Shown here one piece after another: positions 1-10,516 of a DNA stretch of 64,000 nucleotides. A model generated the notes under the pieces. The model was not told the DNA's origin. It worked only from the letters and a program-made list of their open reading frames with translations, and did not search any database. This DNA comes from Hyaloscypha bicolor E (lineage: Eukaryota; Ascomycota; Leotiomycetes; Helotiales; Hyaloscyphaceae). Positions within the stretch are counted from its first letter, which is position 1. Each line of letters opens with the position of its first letter. A program made the position numbers and the translations under genes. The DNA lies in contig NW_020194620.1 in assembly GCF_002865645.1 (NCBI RefSeq), forward strand, positions 1,061,353 to 1,125,352. The letters run 5' to 3'.

Positions 1-288
1 CATTCTCTCCCCACTTGGCCCGGGAAAATAATTCCGGCGTGCTGTGACCTGGCCCTTTCCCGGAAGACCCAATGACCAGACCCGTTTCTGCCTTTCTACT
101 GTGCTCCTCCAACGACGTGACCTCGCATCCTCAGCTTCACCCCTCACGGTACGGTATGACCGAGCCGCCTTCCCAAGACGGCTTGGCAAGCTGTCAAAAG
201 CCTTGTTCTGTTCCCAGAACCCTTGGCAGTTCCTCCTAGTCTTCAACCCAGTACCATAACTCAGGGACCTAGCTTCCGTCCCTGAAGG

Positions 289-296
289 TATAAATA
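289..296 (+). promoter_or_regulatory. TATA box of the acid phosphatase gene
   Basis: A canonical TATAAATA lies 90 bases before the start codon of the secreted acid phosphatase, inside a pyrimidine-rich leader. The distance fits a fungal core promoter. I looked for a Pho4/NUC-1-type CACGTG box in bases 1-378 and saw none, so phosphate control cannot be inferred from this stretch alone. Confidence 0.55.
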
Positions 297-378
297 AGGT
301 ACGGGTCCTTTGTCGATCCCCCTTGACTTTGACCATTCTCCCCAGCCTCGGCGGAACACGCTTTCTCAAGTCAACAAC

Positions 379-2030
379 ATGCGTTTCACTTCCGCTTTCG
401 CTGTTGCCTCTGTGGCGTCAGCTGTTGCATTGGCTGCCCCGAACAAGAGAGCAGGTAAGTCTCAAACAGATCAACCCCAGTCTCAAACGTGAAACAAATC
501 TGATAAAATCCAGCCTCCCCCACAGCCACCGATGTAGCTGATGTGTATGCGGCTCAAGCCACAGCACTCACCCTAAGCCCAACTAGCAATGTCAAGGGCA
601 AAGTGTAGGTGTTGGGGGGGAGCAATCCTTTCCTTATTTCTGTCTGTTTCACACTTTTCTCCAGAGACAACCTCATCGAGATATTGCTAACTCCCCCGTT
701 AACTAGGTTTGACCGATATGTCTCTATCTGGTTTGAGAATACCGATTTTGAGACCGCTCAAGCTGACCGTAAGCATTGTTCCATTTGCTCTCTCTTTTCT
801 AAAGATAATTAATTGGAATTCAGCGAACTTTCAATTCTTTGCAAAGAAGGGCATCACGCTCTCTAGCCTTGTTTGCGCCACGCATCCTTCCGAGCCAAAC
901 TACATGGCGGCCGTAGGAGGGTAAGTCTTCTGATCACTGTATATCCTTGATTTGATTACTGACAAAACTAGGGACTACTTCGGTTTAGACGGTGATGCTT
1001 TCAACGCGGTTCCCCAAAATGTATCTACTGTCGTCGACCTGCTCGAGGACAAGGGAATCAGCTGGGGGCTTTATCAAGAGGATCAACCTTATTCGGGCTT
1101 CCAAGGGTTCGCTTGGGTCAATCAGCAGAATGGTGCTAATGATTACGTTCGAAAGCACAAGTGCGTATTTCAACTTCAACGTGACCGCTTTCGATGTTTA
1201 GACTGACAACCGGTTAGTCCCGCAATCCTCTACAACTCTGTTGCCAACACCCCACAGCGTGCCGCTCAAGTCAAAAACACCACAATGTTCTTCAAGGATC
1301 TCAAGGACAACAAACTTCCGCAATGGATGTTCATCACGCCCAACATGACCTCGGATGGTCACGATACCTCAGTGACCGTGGCTGGCGAATGGCTCCGGAA
1401 CTTCTTGGGCCCGCTCTTGGATGACAAGAACTTCATGCAGAACACAATGGTTCTCATTACCTTCGACGAAAATGGTACTGTCACCCAAACTCAATCCTTC
1501 AAGAATACTGATACGAATTCGGCGTTTAGAGACCTATTCCCTCCAAAACAGAGTGTTCAGCGTCCTTCTCGGTGATGCAGTTCCCGCAGAACTCGAGGGA
1601 ACGACGGATGACAACTACTACAACCATTACTCGGAAATCTCAACCGTTGAAGCAAACTGGTACGTGCTCCAACAATCATCCCAACAGTAGACTAACTTTT
1701 GGCAGGGACTTGTACACCTTAGGCCGCTGGGATGTTGGTGCGAACGTTTTCGCCAACGTTGGCAAATATACTGGTGACAGAATCCGCAAATGGTCTACTA
1801 CCCCTGACCTTGCACACCGTTACTTCAACAGCTCGTACGCTGGAATCTTCAATACCCACAATAAATGGGCACCACAGCCAGTGCCTGACTGCCACAGTCG
1901 TCGCAATGGCCGTACCACCCTGCCAGCCATCAAGGCACAATGGGAGAGCCAACAGGACAAGAACTATTATCATGGCCAGCTTGAGGTTCCTGATGGAAAC
2001 AACCCTCCTGTCATCCCTTACACCTTCTAG
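379..2030 (+). CDS. Secreted acid phosphatase, phosphoesterase family (PhoA-like)
   Basis: Likely phosphate-scavenging extracellular acid phosphatase of the phosphoesterase superfamily (PF04185; Aspergillus PhoA type). Eight exons fit in phase: 379-454, 514-604, 707-768, 824-920, 972-1160, 1218-1474, 1530-1659 and 1706-2030, giving about 408 residues. The start MRFTSAFAVASVASAVALAA is a clear signal peptide. Family landmarks follow in order: GKVFDRY, WFENTDF, THPSEPNY, GGDYFG, VVDLLEDKGISW, QEDQPYSGF, PQWMFITPNMTSDGHDT, TFDENETYS, LLGDAVP, YNHYSEISTVEANW and LGRWDVGANVF. The second exon could begin at 526 instead of 514; both keep the frame. The gene is intact. The family assignment is strong; substrate and phosphate regulation are inferred from the family. 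Confidence 0.9.
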
Positions 2031-2472
2031 ACGTCGCATGAGATGAGTTACTGAGAGCAATGATCTGGCTTAATGAGTAAATTCTAGTCCGCATCATCAA
2101 GAGCTATAAAAGTTTAATTCTAGTATATAATTCAGAATATATATTTGAACGTTGGCATCAAACTTTAGATATTTGAGGGGAGCCACCTGTTTCCGAGATT
2201 TGTCACTTGATACAAATAAATACAGGCGCAGCCCTTTACCTCATATCGCTTATCCCTTGAACCTTGAGCTAACTCTTGCCAACTCACCTTATAATATGAG
2301 AGACAGTCGTGAGAAGAAAAGGCCTTGTTCCACATCACACTCAATAACCCTAATCTTTTTGGGACATTGAAAATCCTGCCATGTCCTACTATTAGAGACT
2401 ATGGTACAGAATGGGGCTTGTGAATTCCCTGGCCTGGATATTCGTTCCCTCTAATATTGTCAGCATGTTTTT
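2031..2472. other. Intergenic, 3' side of the acid phosphatase
   Basis: AT-rich stretch after the phosphatase stop codon, with an AATATATAT-like tract near 2125-2145 that could serve 3'-end formation. I see no coding or structural RNA signal in it. Confidence 0.5.
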
Positions 2473-2813
2473 TTACTGCAAACTCATTTCTGATTGACCA
2501 AGATTCCCACTCATGTTCGACCCAGACTTCTCCGCAATAACCTTGCTCAACTCCCTCTCTCTCCTCTCCAAATCTTGCAGCCTCTGCTCTTTCTGGACTC
2601 TTAACGCCTTGATATCAACTTCCGTCCGCTCCAGCTCGGGGTCATCATCATTTCCAGTCTCTGTCGCTACAGCCTTCCGCCTTACAAGCGCCTCCGAATT
2701 CAGCGCCACTGGCGCTATCGGACCAGCAGGAGGGCGAGGGCCACAAAAACCAAAACCACCAGGAACGGCAGCATATAGTTCATGGCTCTACTCATGCCTA
2801 CCACCGTAATCAT
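2473..2813 (-). CDS. Possible small membrane protein in two reading frames (uncertain)
   Basis: On the minus strand an ATG at 2813 opens a 32-residue frame whose centre, MLPFLVVLVFVALALLLVR, is an excellent membrane segment; it stops at 2715. A second open frame, 2709 to 2473, encodes a charged helical tail rich in Glu, Arg and Lys (DLERRERELSKVIAEKSG). The two together would make a typical single-pass protein with a coiled-coil tail, but they are in different frames and I find no convincing intron between them. It may be a frameshifted gene, a sequence error or chance. I do not recognise the protein. Confidence 0.2.
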
Positions 2814-2943
2814 GCGATTCTATTTCTTGGTTCTGATGATAAGAGGACGGGAGCTCGTGCCTATTTACCGAGGTAGAGAATTCTAATATAACAATCCTTT
2901 TCCCATCGACTTCTATTGTACCTATCTCTTGGTGCTAGCCGGG

Positions 2944-3727
2944 CTAGGGTTGGGTAGCTTGCTCCTTTCTATGTCGTCGGATGAATAGGAAGATGGCGAA
3001 GGCGGCGAGGACTGCGGCATTGGTTATACCTACTTTGGCTCCGGGAGAGAGGCGTTCTGAACCTGCTGAATCCGAATTTCCCGAAGAAACTCCAGTCTGT
3101 CCGTGAATACTTGACGATGCTTTCGAAGTGCTTGACGTCTGGGATTGGGATGAGGATGTGGTGGTCGAATAGCACGCTGGAAACTTGCGAACTCGCTTGA
3201 CTGTATTGAATTGGGATGCCATCACAAGATCCCACAGCACCCGTAATAACGGTGACTGATAAGGAACCGCTAGATAGCTTTGCGTCCGTGATGGTGACGT
3301 TGTTGAGAGTATCAAATGGGGAGGTCACAACACATTGGTGATACGGCACGTGTACTGCATAACTCCACGCCAACCCTCTGATATGGTCAATACCGAGATG
3401 GACACATGTAGACCTAGCTGTCTGGTGTCCAAGGATGAAGACTTACCTCGGGCAGCATAGATACGTCGAAACGCCAGAAGTTGTTGTGAACCCATCAGAA
3501 GTGGACAGGCTTAGCGACCTCGCAGTTGTCCATCCAGCTGGGCAGATGAAGGCAGGAGAGTAGTAGTAATTGGCGAACGCAGACTCCGAGGTGGTGGTGC
3601 CGAACGTCGCGGCTGAAGCAGAGCTGGGATAACATGATCCGCCGTAACTTTTACCATAGCCGCCCTAATAGTCAACGTGGAAGAAAGACATTTCGGTAAC
3701 GATCGTGTCAAAGGTGGTTGTGAGCAT
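2944..3727 (-). CDS. Mid2-like Ser/Thr-rich membrane glycoprotein, possibly broken
   Basis: Coding-like segments on the minus strand fit a fungal family of wall-facing type I membrane glycoproteins: an LTTTF start-like element near 3725, a Cys-containing ectodomain (GGSCYPSS, ICPAGWTTARSL, STYLCCPR), a well-formed intron from about 3448 to 3370, the block NVTITDAK-LSSGSLSVTV, a Ser/Thr stalk (STTTSSSQSQTSSTSKASSS), and a last membrane segment KVGITNAAVLAAFAIFLFI before a basic RRHRK tail. Two problems remain. A TAG at 3665-3667 interrupts the frame just before GGYGKSYGG, and the stalk is in another frame than the preceding block unless a weak 64-nt intron (donor GTGCTG) is used. No signal-peptide exon could be fixed. 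It may be a decaying gene or one with unusual introns. Confidence 0.4.
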
Positions 3728-4335
3728 GATGAAGGTGGGGTAAAGATAGTTGTGATGGCACCACGTTTCGACTAGGCGTCTGACATGATAGGGGCCGTTG
3801 ACCAACCTCAACTGAGGCGATACAGCACAATTGCTGAAAATATAGGGGAAGACAGGGGTAGAAATCGAGATTTGAAATCGCAAAAGCATGAGAGGTACGA
3901 TGATACAAATCAGATAGACGTCCAACTCACCATCGAAGGATTGAGGCTGAACGCTTGCAGAATGCATCCGGATTAGGCATGCCTTCAATGATGGAGAAGG
4001 ATGCATGCTGCATGCAGGATGACTTTTATTCGGCTTATCAGAAGCCTAGAAAGAATGATGGTCCAAGCATCGTGGCGTGGAAATACAACGCTGGTTGCTA
4101 TCCATCCATACAGACCCTGGAAAGGAGATAGATTCCGCCCAGCTGTGAACAAGGAGCCCGATGGCTGAGGAAATGAAAAGCATCTCACTGAACAACACCA
4201 CAATCAAGTCGATGCGAGAGAAAAACTTTGTTATACTGAGTAAGATCGCCCGCCGAGAAGAGACGAAGTTGAGAAAAGGTTTATAGGCTACCACAGTAGC
4301 GCGGTCATCCCCGAAACTCAAACTCAACCTCGCTG

Positions 4336-4836
4336 ATGAGTGCAATCGTACATCCAGCTGTGCAACATCACCACGTTCAACATTCAAGACGCATTCTCTA
4401 TCTTACCTCAACCTCTCCAATACGTCTTCTTCGTATTTTTACCTGCAAACGCATTGGCCTCAGCCTCGTCCTTTCCTTGGTCTTCATCGCAGCGTTCCTG
4501 AACATCTCTGCCCGGATTGACTACTCTTTAGACCTGCAGATTCTCAACAATAATCATCGTCCTGACGGAGGTTCGCCAATATTCACCACCTTCGGTACTT
4601 CTTTCAAAGTAAGAAAAGTTGCTCGCAAGATGGCCAGCCAGTTTCTGTTAATTTTTCAAAGGCACCTGTATCATGTACAACTGCACTCTTCTGACAACAT
4701 CACTGTCGACGGTGAGCCTTCCGGCTCGCACTAACCCACCTAAGATGACTGTGCTCTGCTTTTCATTTTTTTTGTCCGTGCAGTTTCCCGCCTCTTCCAA
4801 TGCTTCGAGAGTCGAGACCACATTCTGGATGCCTAG
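4336..4836 (+). CDS. Hypothetical small membrane protein, two exons
   Basis: An ATG at 4336 opens a frame of about 125 codons with a basic, His-rich start, then a likely membrane anchor (RIGLSLVLSLVFIAAFLNI) near residues 39-57. A good donor (GTGAGC) at 4712 and an acceptor (TGCAG) ending at 4783 allow joining to 4784-4836, giving about 142 residues. Another strong donor (GTAAGA) at about 4610 offers an alternative model. I do not recognise the protein. It lies 540 bases upstream of the NOD-like receptor on the same strand, so a partner role is conceivable but unsupported. Confidence 0.3.
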
Positions 4837-5372
4837 CTTGTACAGAGAGCCTCGCGGAGTCGCCTGTGGCGAGGTCGAGGTCGAGGTTACACAACGTAGG
4901 CATCTCCAGCGATATCCTTGCTGTAACCGCCACACCCCCAGCCTTGAAATCAGCCATCAGCCTTCAATCATCGCCACCAAGTCAAGCTCTCCATTTTGCC
5001 ATGAATTCTCCATCAGTTCAAACCTTGCTCGAAGAAAGCTGCGAGCGCTCTTCCAAAGAACATACTAGCAATATGTAAAGCCACTGTATCGAGCCTCTAA
5101 GGCAACAAAATTAGATAGAACATTTTATGGCAGCACGTTTGCTTGGATTGAAAGGTTCGGGTCGGGTCGTATGCAGCAACGGCCAGGGATATGTTGGTGT
5201 TTGGGGCTTGCGCAGCAGCAGGCTGCACGCGCGCGCTCCCATGACCACCAGCGTTCAAGAATGGCAATAAATCCTTTAACACACTTTCTTCTTCCATTTC
5301 TCGACTCTTTGAAAACTGTAACACTAAATTTGGTGCTGAGAAGTTTTGATATTGCGCGATATAAACACACAA
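4837..5372. other. Intergenic, upstream of the NOD-like receptor
   Basis: No convincing gene. A short (GAGGTC)n-like tract lies near 4870-4885, and a run GCGCGATATAAAC just before 5373 could hold a TATA-like element for the receptor gene. Confidence 0.35.
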
Positions 5373-8300
5373 ATGGAAATCGTGACTTTCTCCCCAGAAG
5401 ACGAATCAGACCGCGATCTCAACGCCAGCCTCTCTCTCGAGTAAGAACTTTGACATTTCGCCCGCTTTCCCATCAAGTCTCTCCTTTCCCCAGACTTCTT
5501 ACTGACTTTGTTGTACTTGATAGTATCATAGCCATTCATGGCCTGAACGGAAACCAGCTCAAGACATGGACGGAACCTAAATCGAAGAAGTTATGGCTTC
5601 GGGACTTTCTCCCCAAGGATCTGCAAGCAGCGAGAGTGATGGCTTTTGGGTATAATGCCACTGCTGCGTTTGATAACTCGGTTGCGGGGATTAGGGATCA
5701 TGCGAGGGGGTTGTTGGGGGCGCTGCTGGAAAAAAGGGATAAGAGTTTTGTAAGTTAAGGTTCTGTGTTCTGCAGGATGCGTTGCTCTTGGAGTGTACCA
5801 AAGACTTTGAATATTTTTTGAAGACAGTGTGTTGGTATTCAAGGCTTGGCTGGAGGCTAATTGTTGAGCCCAGGAAGCCAAACGTTCTCTGATTTTCATC
5901 GGGCATTCATTAGGCGGGTTGGTGATTAAACAGGTATTCTCGAAGTATAGTGATCATCCGTACATTCTGACAACGAGGGACAGGCACTCGTAATAGCAGA
6001 GCAAGAAATTCTATATAAGCAGATCTACAACAGCACCCTTGGCGTCATATTTTTCGGTACCCCTCACCAAGGAAGCAGTACCGCCAATTATGCCACGACG
6101 ATAACTCGTAACCTCCTCATACTCGCCAACAAACCAAATGCCGAGCTACTGGAGTCCTTGAGAACGGGAAGTCCCGTGTTGAAGCAACTTGATGATGACT
6201 GGAAGACGCATCACGAACGGAGGCCATATGAGATTGCGAGCTTCTATGAAACAAGGACAATGAAAGGGTTAAGGGGCCTGGTGAGCTTCTCATATTTGAG
6301 GTATAGAGAGAGACTAGAGCTGAAATGTACAACAGATTGTAGAAAAGACTTCAGCACTATTGACACCTCCCAGCGAAGTACCTACCTACGAAGAACAGAT
6401 TCCCGTCGGCGCAACACATACGGACATGTGTCGATTTGCAACACCGAAAGACAAGACTTACAAGGCTGTTGTCCAGAAGATCAAGCGGATACGACAGGGA
6501 TGTGAAGTCAAGGCCACGCATGAGTTCTATGTCGTTCCTCATTCCGCCAGTTTGCACTTCACTGGCAGGAACGACATACGTGAGCAGTTGAATGACTCCT
6601 TGCTCTCTTACCGCACTTCAAAATCCCAACAAATATTTGTGTTATATGGGCTGGGAGGGTCGGGAAAGACGCAGGTTTCCTTGAAGTTTGCCGAGGATAA
6701 TCGAGAGGAGTAAGTTGTCACTGTTCGATCTAGACTTGGGACGTTGGAGAGTATGTGTTGCGTCATGAAAGGGGACATATGAAGAGAGAGGTTCTTCTGC
6801 CAATTTGGAAATCAGAAGTCCTGCCCACTTGTCCCCTCGAGAATTCTTTCAAGTTATAGACTTAAACTGACGTGCTTGACAGCTTCTGGGGTATTTTCTG
6901 GATCGATGCGAGCAGTGAAGAGACAGCAAAGGAAGGGTTTGCGAATCTCGCACGTGCTTGCAAACAAAAAGAGAGCGTTGAATCGGTCAAAGCATGGCTT
7001 TCCCGGAAAAAGCACTGGCTCCTGATTCTAGACAACGTAGATAATCGAGACTTGGACGTTTCGAAATTCTTCCCATCTCAGGAACGGGGCGCAATACTTA
7101 TCACGACTCGAGATCGCGACCTGCAAAGGTATGGAACTGGAAGTGGGAACGCAGGTTCGCACTGTGTTGACAAGCTCTGCCTTGAGGATGCTGTGGCTCT
7201 ACTTCTCAAAACGGCTGCAATAAAGGACCTGCCAGGCGAGAATGTAAGAAAAGTTGCTGAGCGAATTGTCAACGACCTGGGAGGTCTTGCGCTTGCAATT
7301 ATTCAGGCAGGGGCCGTAATCCGTCAAGGAATATGCAGCCTTGATGAATTTTGCGATTTATATTCGAAACAGAAAAGAGAAGTTTTGGAATCGGGGAGAC
7401 CCGTTTCGGGTATCGAGTTCTACCAGTACTCCGTCTTCACGACTTGGGAAATTTCGATCGAAAAGATTAAAAAAATAGCCGACCAACATGCGAGGCTTGG
7501 TTTGGAGCTTCTGAGGATGTTTTCATTTATGCATTTCGATGGCATTCGGAAGGATATCTTCAAGAGTGCAATAGAAAACTCGCTGTATCGTACGGATGTC
7601 CCGGGTTTCAAAGACAGTTTGTTGGCAAGACTTATGCCTGAAGAATGGGACGGTCTCTTATGGGGCAAGGCTATGAAACTTCTGCTTGCATTCTCGCTCA
7701 TCACGACGAGCCATTCAGGCTTGATCTCTATGCACCCGCTGGTGCATTTGTGGTCGAGGGAGCGAATGATAGTATCAGAACGCGGTGATACATGGAAGAC
7801 CACAATGACGACTTTGTCGATGTCAGTCACCGACCTTCCTGCCGATGAGCGACAGAGACAGCTGTTGTTACCACATATAGATTCTTTACTCGAACATAAC
7901 AATGGGCAATGTGTTGCCTCTGTTCCAGACGATCTAGGAGAAGAGCACAGAGCAGGATTGAAATTCCATACGGCCTACATCGAAGGCGGGCAGTATCAGA
8001 AGGTCAGTCAACACCGTCCTTAACACTTTGCGCTCTAGCGAAATTCGGAATTGAGGATTCGAGGAGTGTATCACTCGACTCTGTTTTTGCAAACATGGCT
8101 GATGATTGAGTAATTCAAGGCACTGAGGATCGTCCAAGCGGATCTCAAGTTGAAAGAGAGCATCTTGCATCCACAAGATGAATGTTGCCTCTATCTCAGG
8201 TATTTAGTTGGAGTGGATCTGGGAGGTTTACACCGATTCCGAGAGTCTATCGAAACGCTAGAGCCTTTGATGAAGGAATATCCTGAGAGTACTCACTACT

Positions 8301-9043
8301 CCTTTATTCTTCAAACAGTAGCCTGCCTTGGAGCGATCTACAACCGTGTCGGGGGGTATCGCACTTCGCTCAATCTTTGCAAGGAAGTAATGGAGAGATT
8401 TGGAGATTGCTTCAAAGACGAAGTTCCCGACATTTTGAGCATCTATATTGTGATGGGAGAAGCACTCTCTGGTCTCAAAAGACCAAAGGAGGCATTGACT
8501 TGGTCCACGAAAGCGGTGCTTGGAACCCAAAAAGTCTACGGTATGGCGTCCTCGAGGACTTCCCTGGCGATGCAATATTTGGCGCGGAACTACCAAGACT
8601 TGAACGATCTCGAAAAGGCTTGCGATTGGCAGGAAAAATGTGTAAATTCGATAAGAGACAGTTTTGGAACCAGCCATCCTACCAAAATCTCCCAGGATGC
8701 AATATTGATGGACTATGTAGCCCGACGGTGGAGAAACCCTCTTTTGAGGAAGAGAGTTCTCGGCCGTAGAAAAGCGCACCTCGACCAGGTGAGCCAACAG
8801 TTCGGAGACAAAGATTTTCGAACTCTGGGCTGTCAAGCGCGGCTAGCGCAGGACTACTTTTTTTGTGCTTCATTTAAAAAGGCAATGCTTATGCAGGAGA
8901 TATGTGTAGAGGCTATGATCCAAGAATTTGGGCAAGATGATGAAAGGACCGCGGAAGTTATTGCGCAGCTTGCGACGACAAAAAGATGGATCAAAATTCG
9001 GAAAGTAGTGTATTGGTGGCTTCCCAATGGTCTCCTGAAATAG
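5373..9043 (+). CDS. Fungal NOD-like receptor: alpha/beta-hydrolase, NB-ARC, TPR
   Basis: STAND-type signalling ATPase with a SesB-like lipase/esterase effector domain. Seven exons join in phase: 5373-5440, 5524-5749, 5874-5933, 5984-6280, 6336-6709, 6883-8002 and 8120-9043, about 1022 residues. Domain order: alpha/beta-hydrolase (about 20-270) with DIIAIHGLNG, nucleophile elbow GHSLGG (Ser110), FFGTPHQG, IVEKTSA and the putative catalytic His245 in ATHTDMCRF; NB-ARC (about 290-600) with P-loop GLGGSGKTQ (Lys328), Walker B LLILDNVD (388-395), ITTRDR and LGGLALAI; winged-helix-like linker; then TPR repeats (about 716-1022) of the kinesin-light-chain style. All catalytic and nucleotide motifs look intact. 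Known family roles are non-self recognition and heterokaryon incompatibility; ligand and target here are unknown. Confidence 0.88.
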
Positions 9044-9546
9044 CCTCGCGACGGTTCGGAAGTGGGATCCGCTTGTCCTCAATGTCTCCAGTTGAGTCGG
9101 ATACACTCTTAGAGAGAGGACTTAAGTATTCCAGAACTTCTGTGGACATTCGAAGGTAGTAGGCTTTGAGTATATGGAAATGCGAGGGAGTACATCGTTT
9201 AAGTGTTCGACTTGATTTGGGAACTTGTCAATAATTGCCCCTTTTCTGACCACCATAAGACAGTTGTCTGCACGTCATGATAAACTATTGTTCGGTGAGT
9301 CCTCACAAAAGTTATGCCTCAAGCTTCAGCCCCTAGCAATACTTGCATATTACGCTGTTCCCAGCAGGTCTCCTGTGTTATGAGGAAAGATGCGGCCCGT
9401 TTGCCTAGAACAATTCAGGAGGCAATCGAAACCGAGGTCACCGTCCAAGTGTTCTGGCACAGGGGCAGTATCGCGGGTTGTGTCTAGTCACACCGCCTTG
9501 CAGTAGCTGTTTGATTCAGGAGTGTGGATATAAAGATCATCATTCT
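9044..9546. other. Intergenic between convergent genes
   Basis: Spacer between the 3' ends of the NOD-like receptor (plus) and glutaredoxin (minus). No open frame or repeat worth naming. Confidence 0.5.
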
Positions 9547-10516
9547 CTATGCTGTTCCAGGGACTGGCGCAGAAGGAGTCTTTGCGACACTAAATGGCTT
9601 AAGAAACTCTGGATCATTCGAAATCTCTTCCTTGACCTAAAAAGGGTCAGTGTCGCTGTCTCTTTAAGTATCTCGCGGTGAGACTTACAATATCCAAGCC
9701 GCCAACAAGCTCACCCTCGACCCAGAGTTGTGGGAAAGTAGGCCAATCTGCATATTCCTTCAAACCCTGTCTGACCTCATCATCTGCAAGAATATTGAAG
9801 AATCCATATTTTACAGAATTCTCCCGCAGAAGTGCAACCAACTGTCTCGAGAAACCGCATTGCGGGGCACTTGGTGTCCCCTTCATGAAAAGCATAACCG
9901 GTGCAGCTTTGACCAATGACGACAGTCTCTTATGCAGTGCCTCCTTATCTTCCTTCACCTCACTTGACGAGAGCTCTGGTGCCGTAACTGGATCTTGAGG
10001 GGTAGGTGCATATGTGCTCAAGTTGTTTGCTCCTGTTGCACTGGCGGACGTGGTAATTGATGCCCCGTTGACTGCTCCAGTACCAGAGGATTTCGCGTGC
10101 TTTTCTATGGCTGTCCGAACCTTCGTGGCGTCACTTCCGCTGACAGTTTCAAGGACCCGATCGCCCCGTCTTAAGACAAGGAAGGGAACTGCTGTAACAT
10201 TGAAGTTGTCGCTGACATCGATGACTTCTTCGGCATCCATGCAAATCCATGATGTTGATAGAGGATCGGTGGCAGGGTACGAGGAAGCAAGTGTCTGCAG
10301 AACTGTGGTCATTTGCTTGCACTGTTCTGTAATTAGTATCACAGATCTTAGAAAGCTGACAAAGGAGCCGGTTGCAAAGTACACGACATCTGAGGCAGAG
10401 CTTACCGGTGCCGCCCATTCCGCCTTGAAGTAAATGATCTGGAGTGTTGTTGAAGGGAGAGAGGCGCTGTGTTTGTTCCAATCCTCCTCGGACTTGAGCT
10501 CGGTGAGTATTGACAT
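9547..10516 (-). CDS. Monothiol glutaredoxin, Grx3/Grx4 type
   Basis: Cytosolic/nuclear CGFS-class glutaredoxin that binds a [2Fe-2S] cluster and acts in iron sensing and trafficking. Three minus-strand exons: 10516-10406, 10321-9689 and 9636-9547; 277 residues. The N-terminal thioredoxin-like domain carries WAAPCKQM across the first intron, as in Grx3/4, with only one Cys of the usual pair. After a Ser/Thr/Ala-rich linker comes the glutaredoxin domain with MKGTPSAPQCGFSRQ (active-site CGFS), the WPTFPQLW block, and GELVGGLDI followed across the last intron by VKEEISNDPEFLKPF. Upstream in-frame codons exist but ATG at 10516 fits homologues best. Intact; assignment firm. Confidence 0.92.

Noticed and set aside
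600..707. Suspected frameshift between exons 2 and 3 of the acid phosphatase
   Set aside because: On recount, exon 2 ends at 604 and donor GTAGGT at 605 joins to 707 in phase, giving GKVFDRY; the gene is intact.
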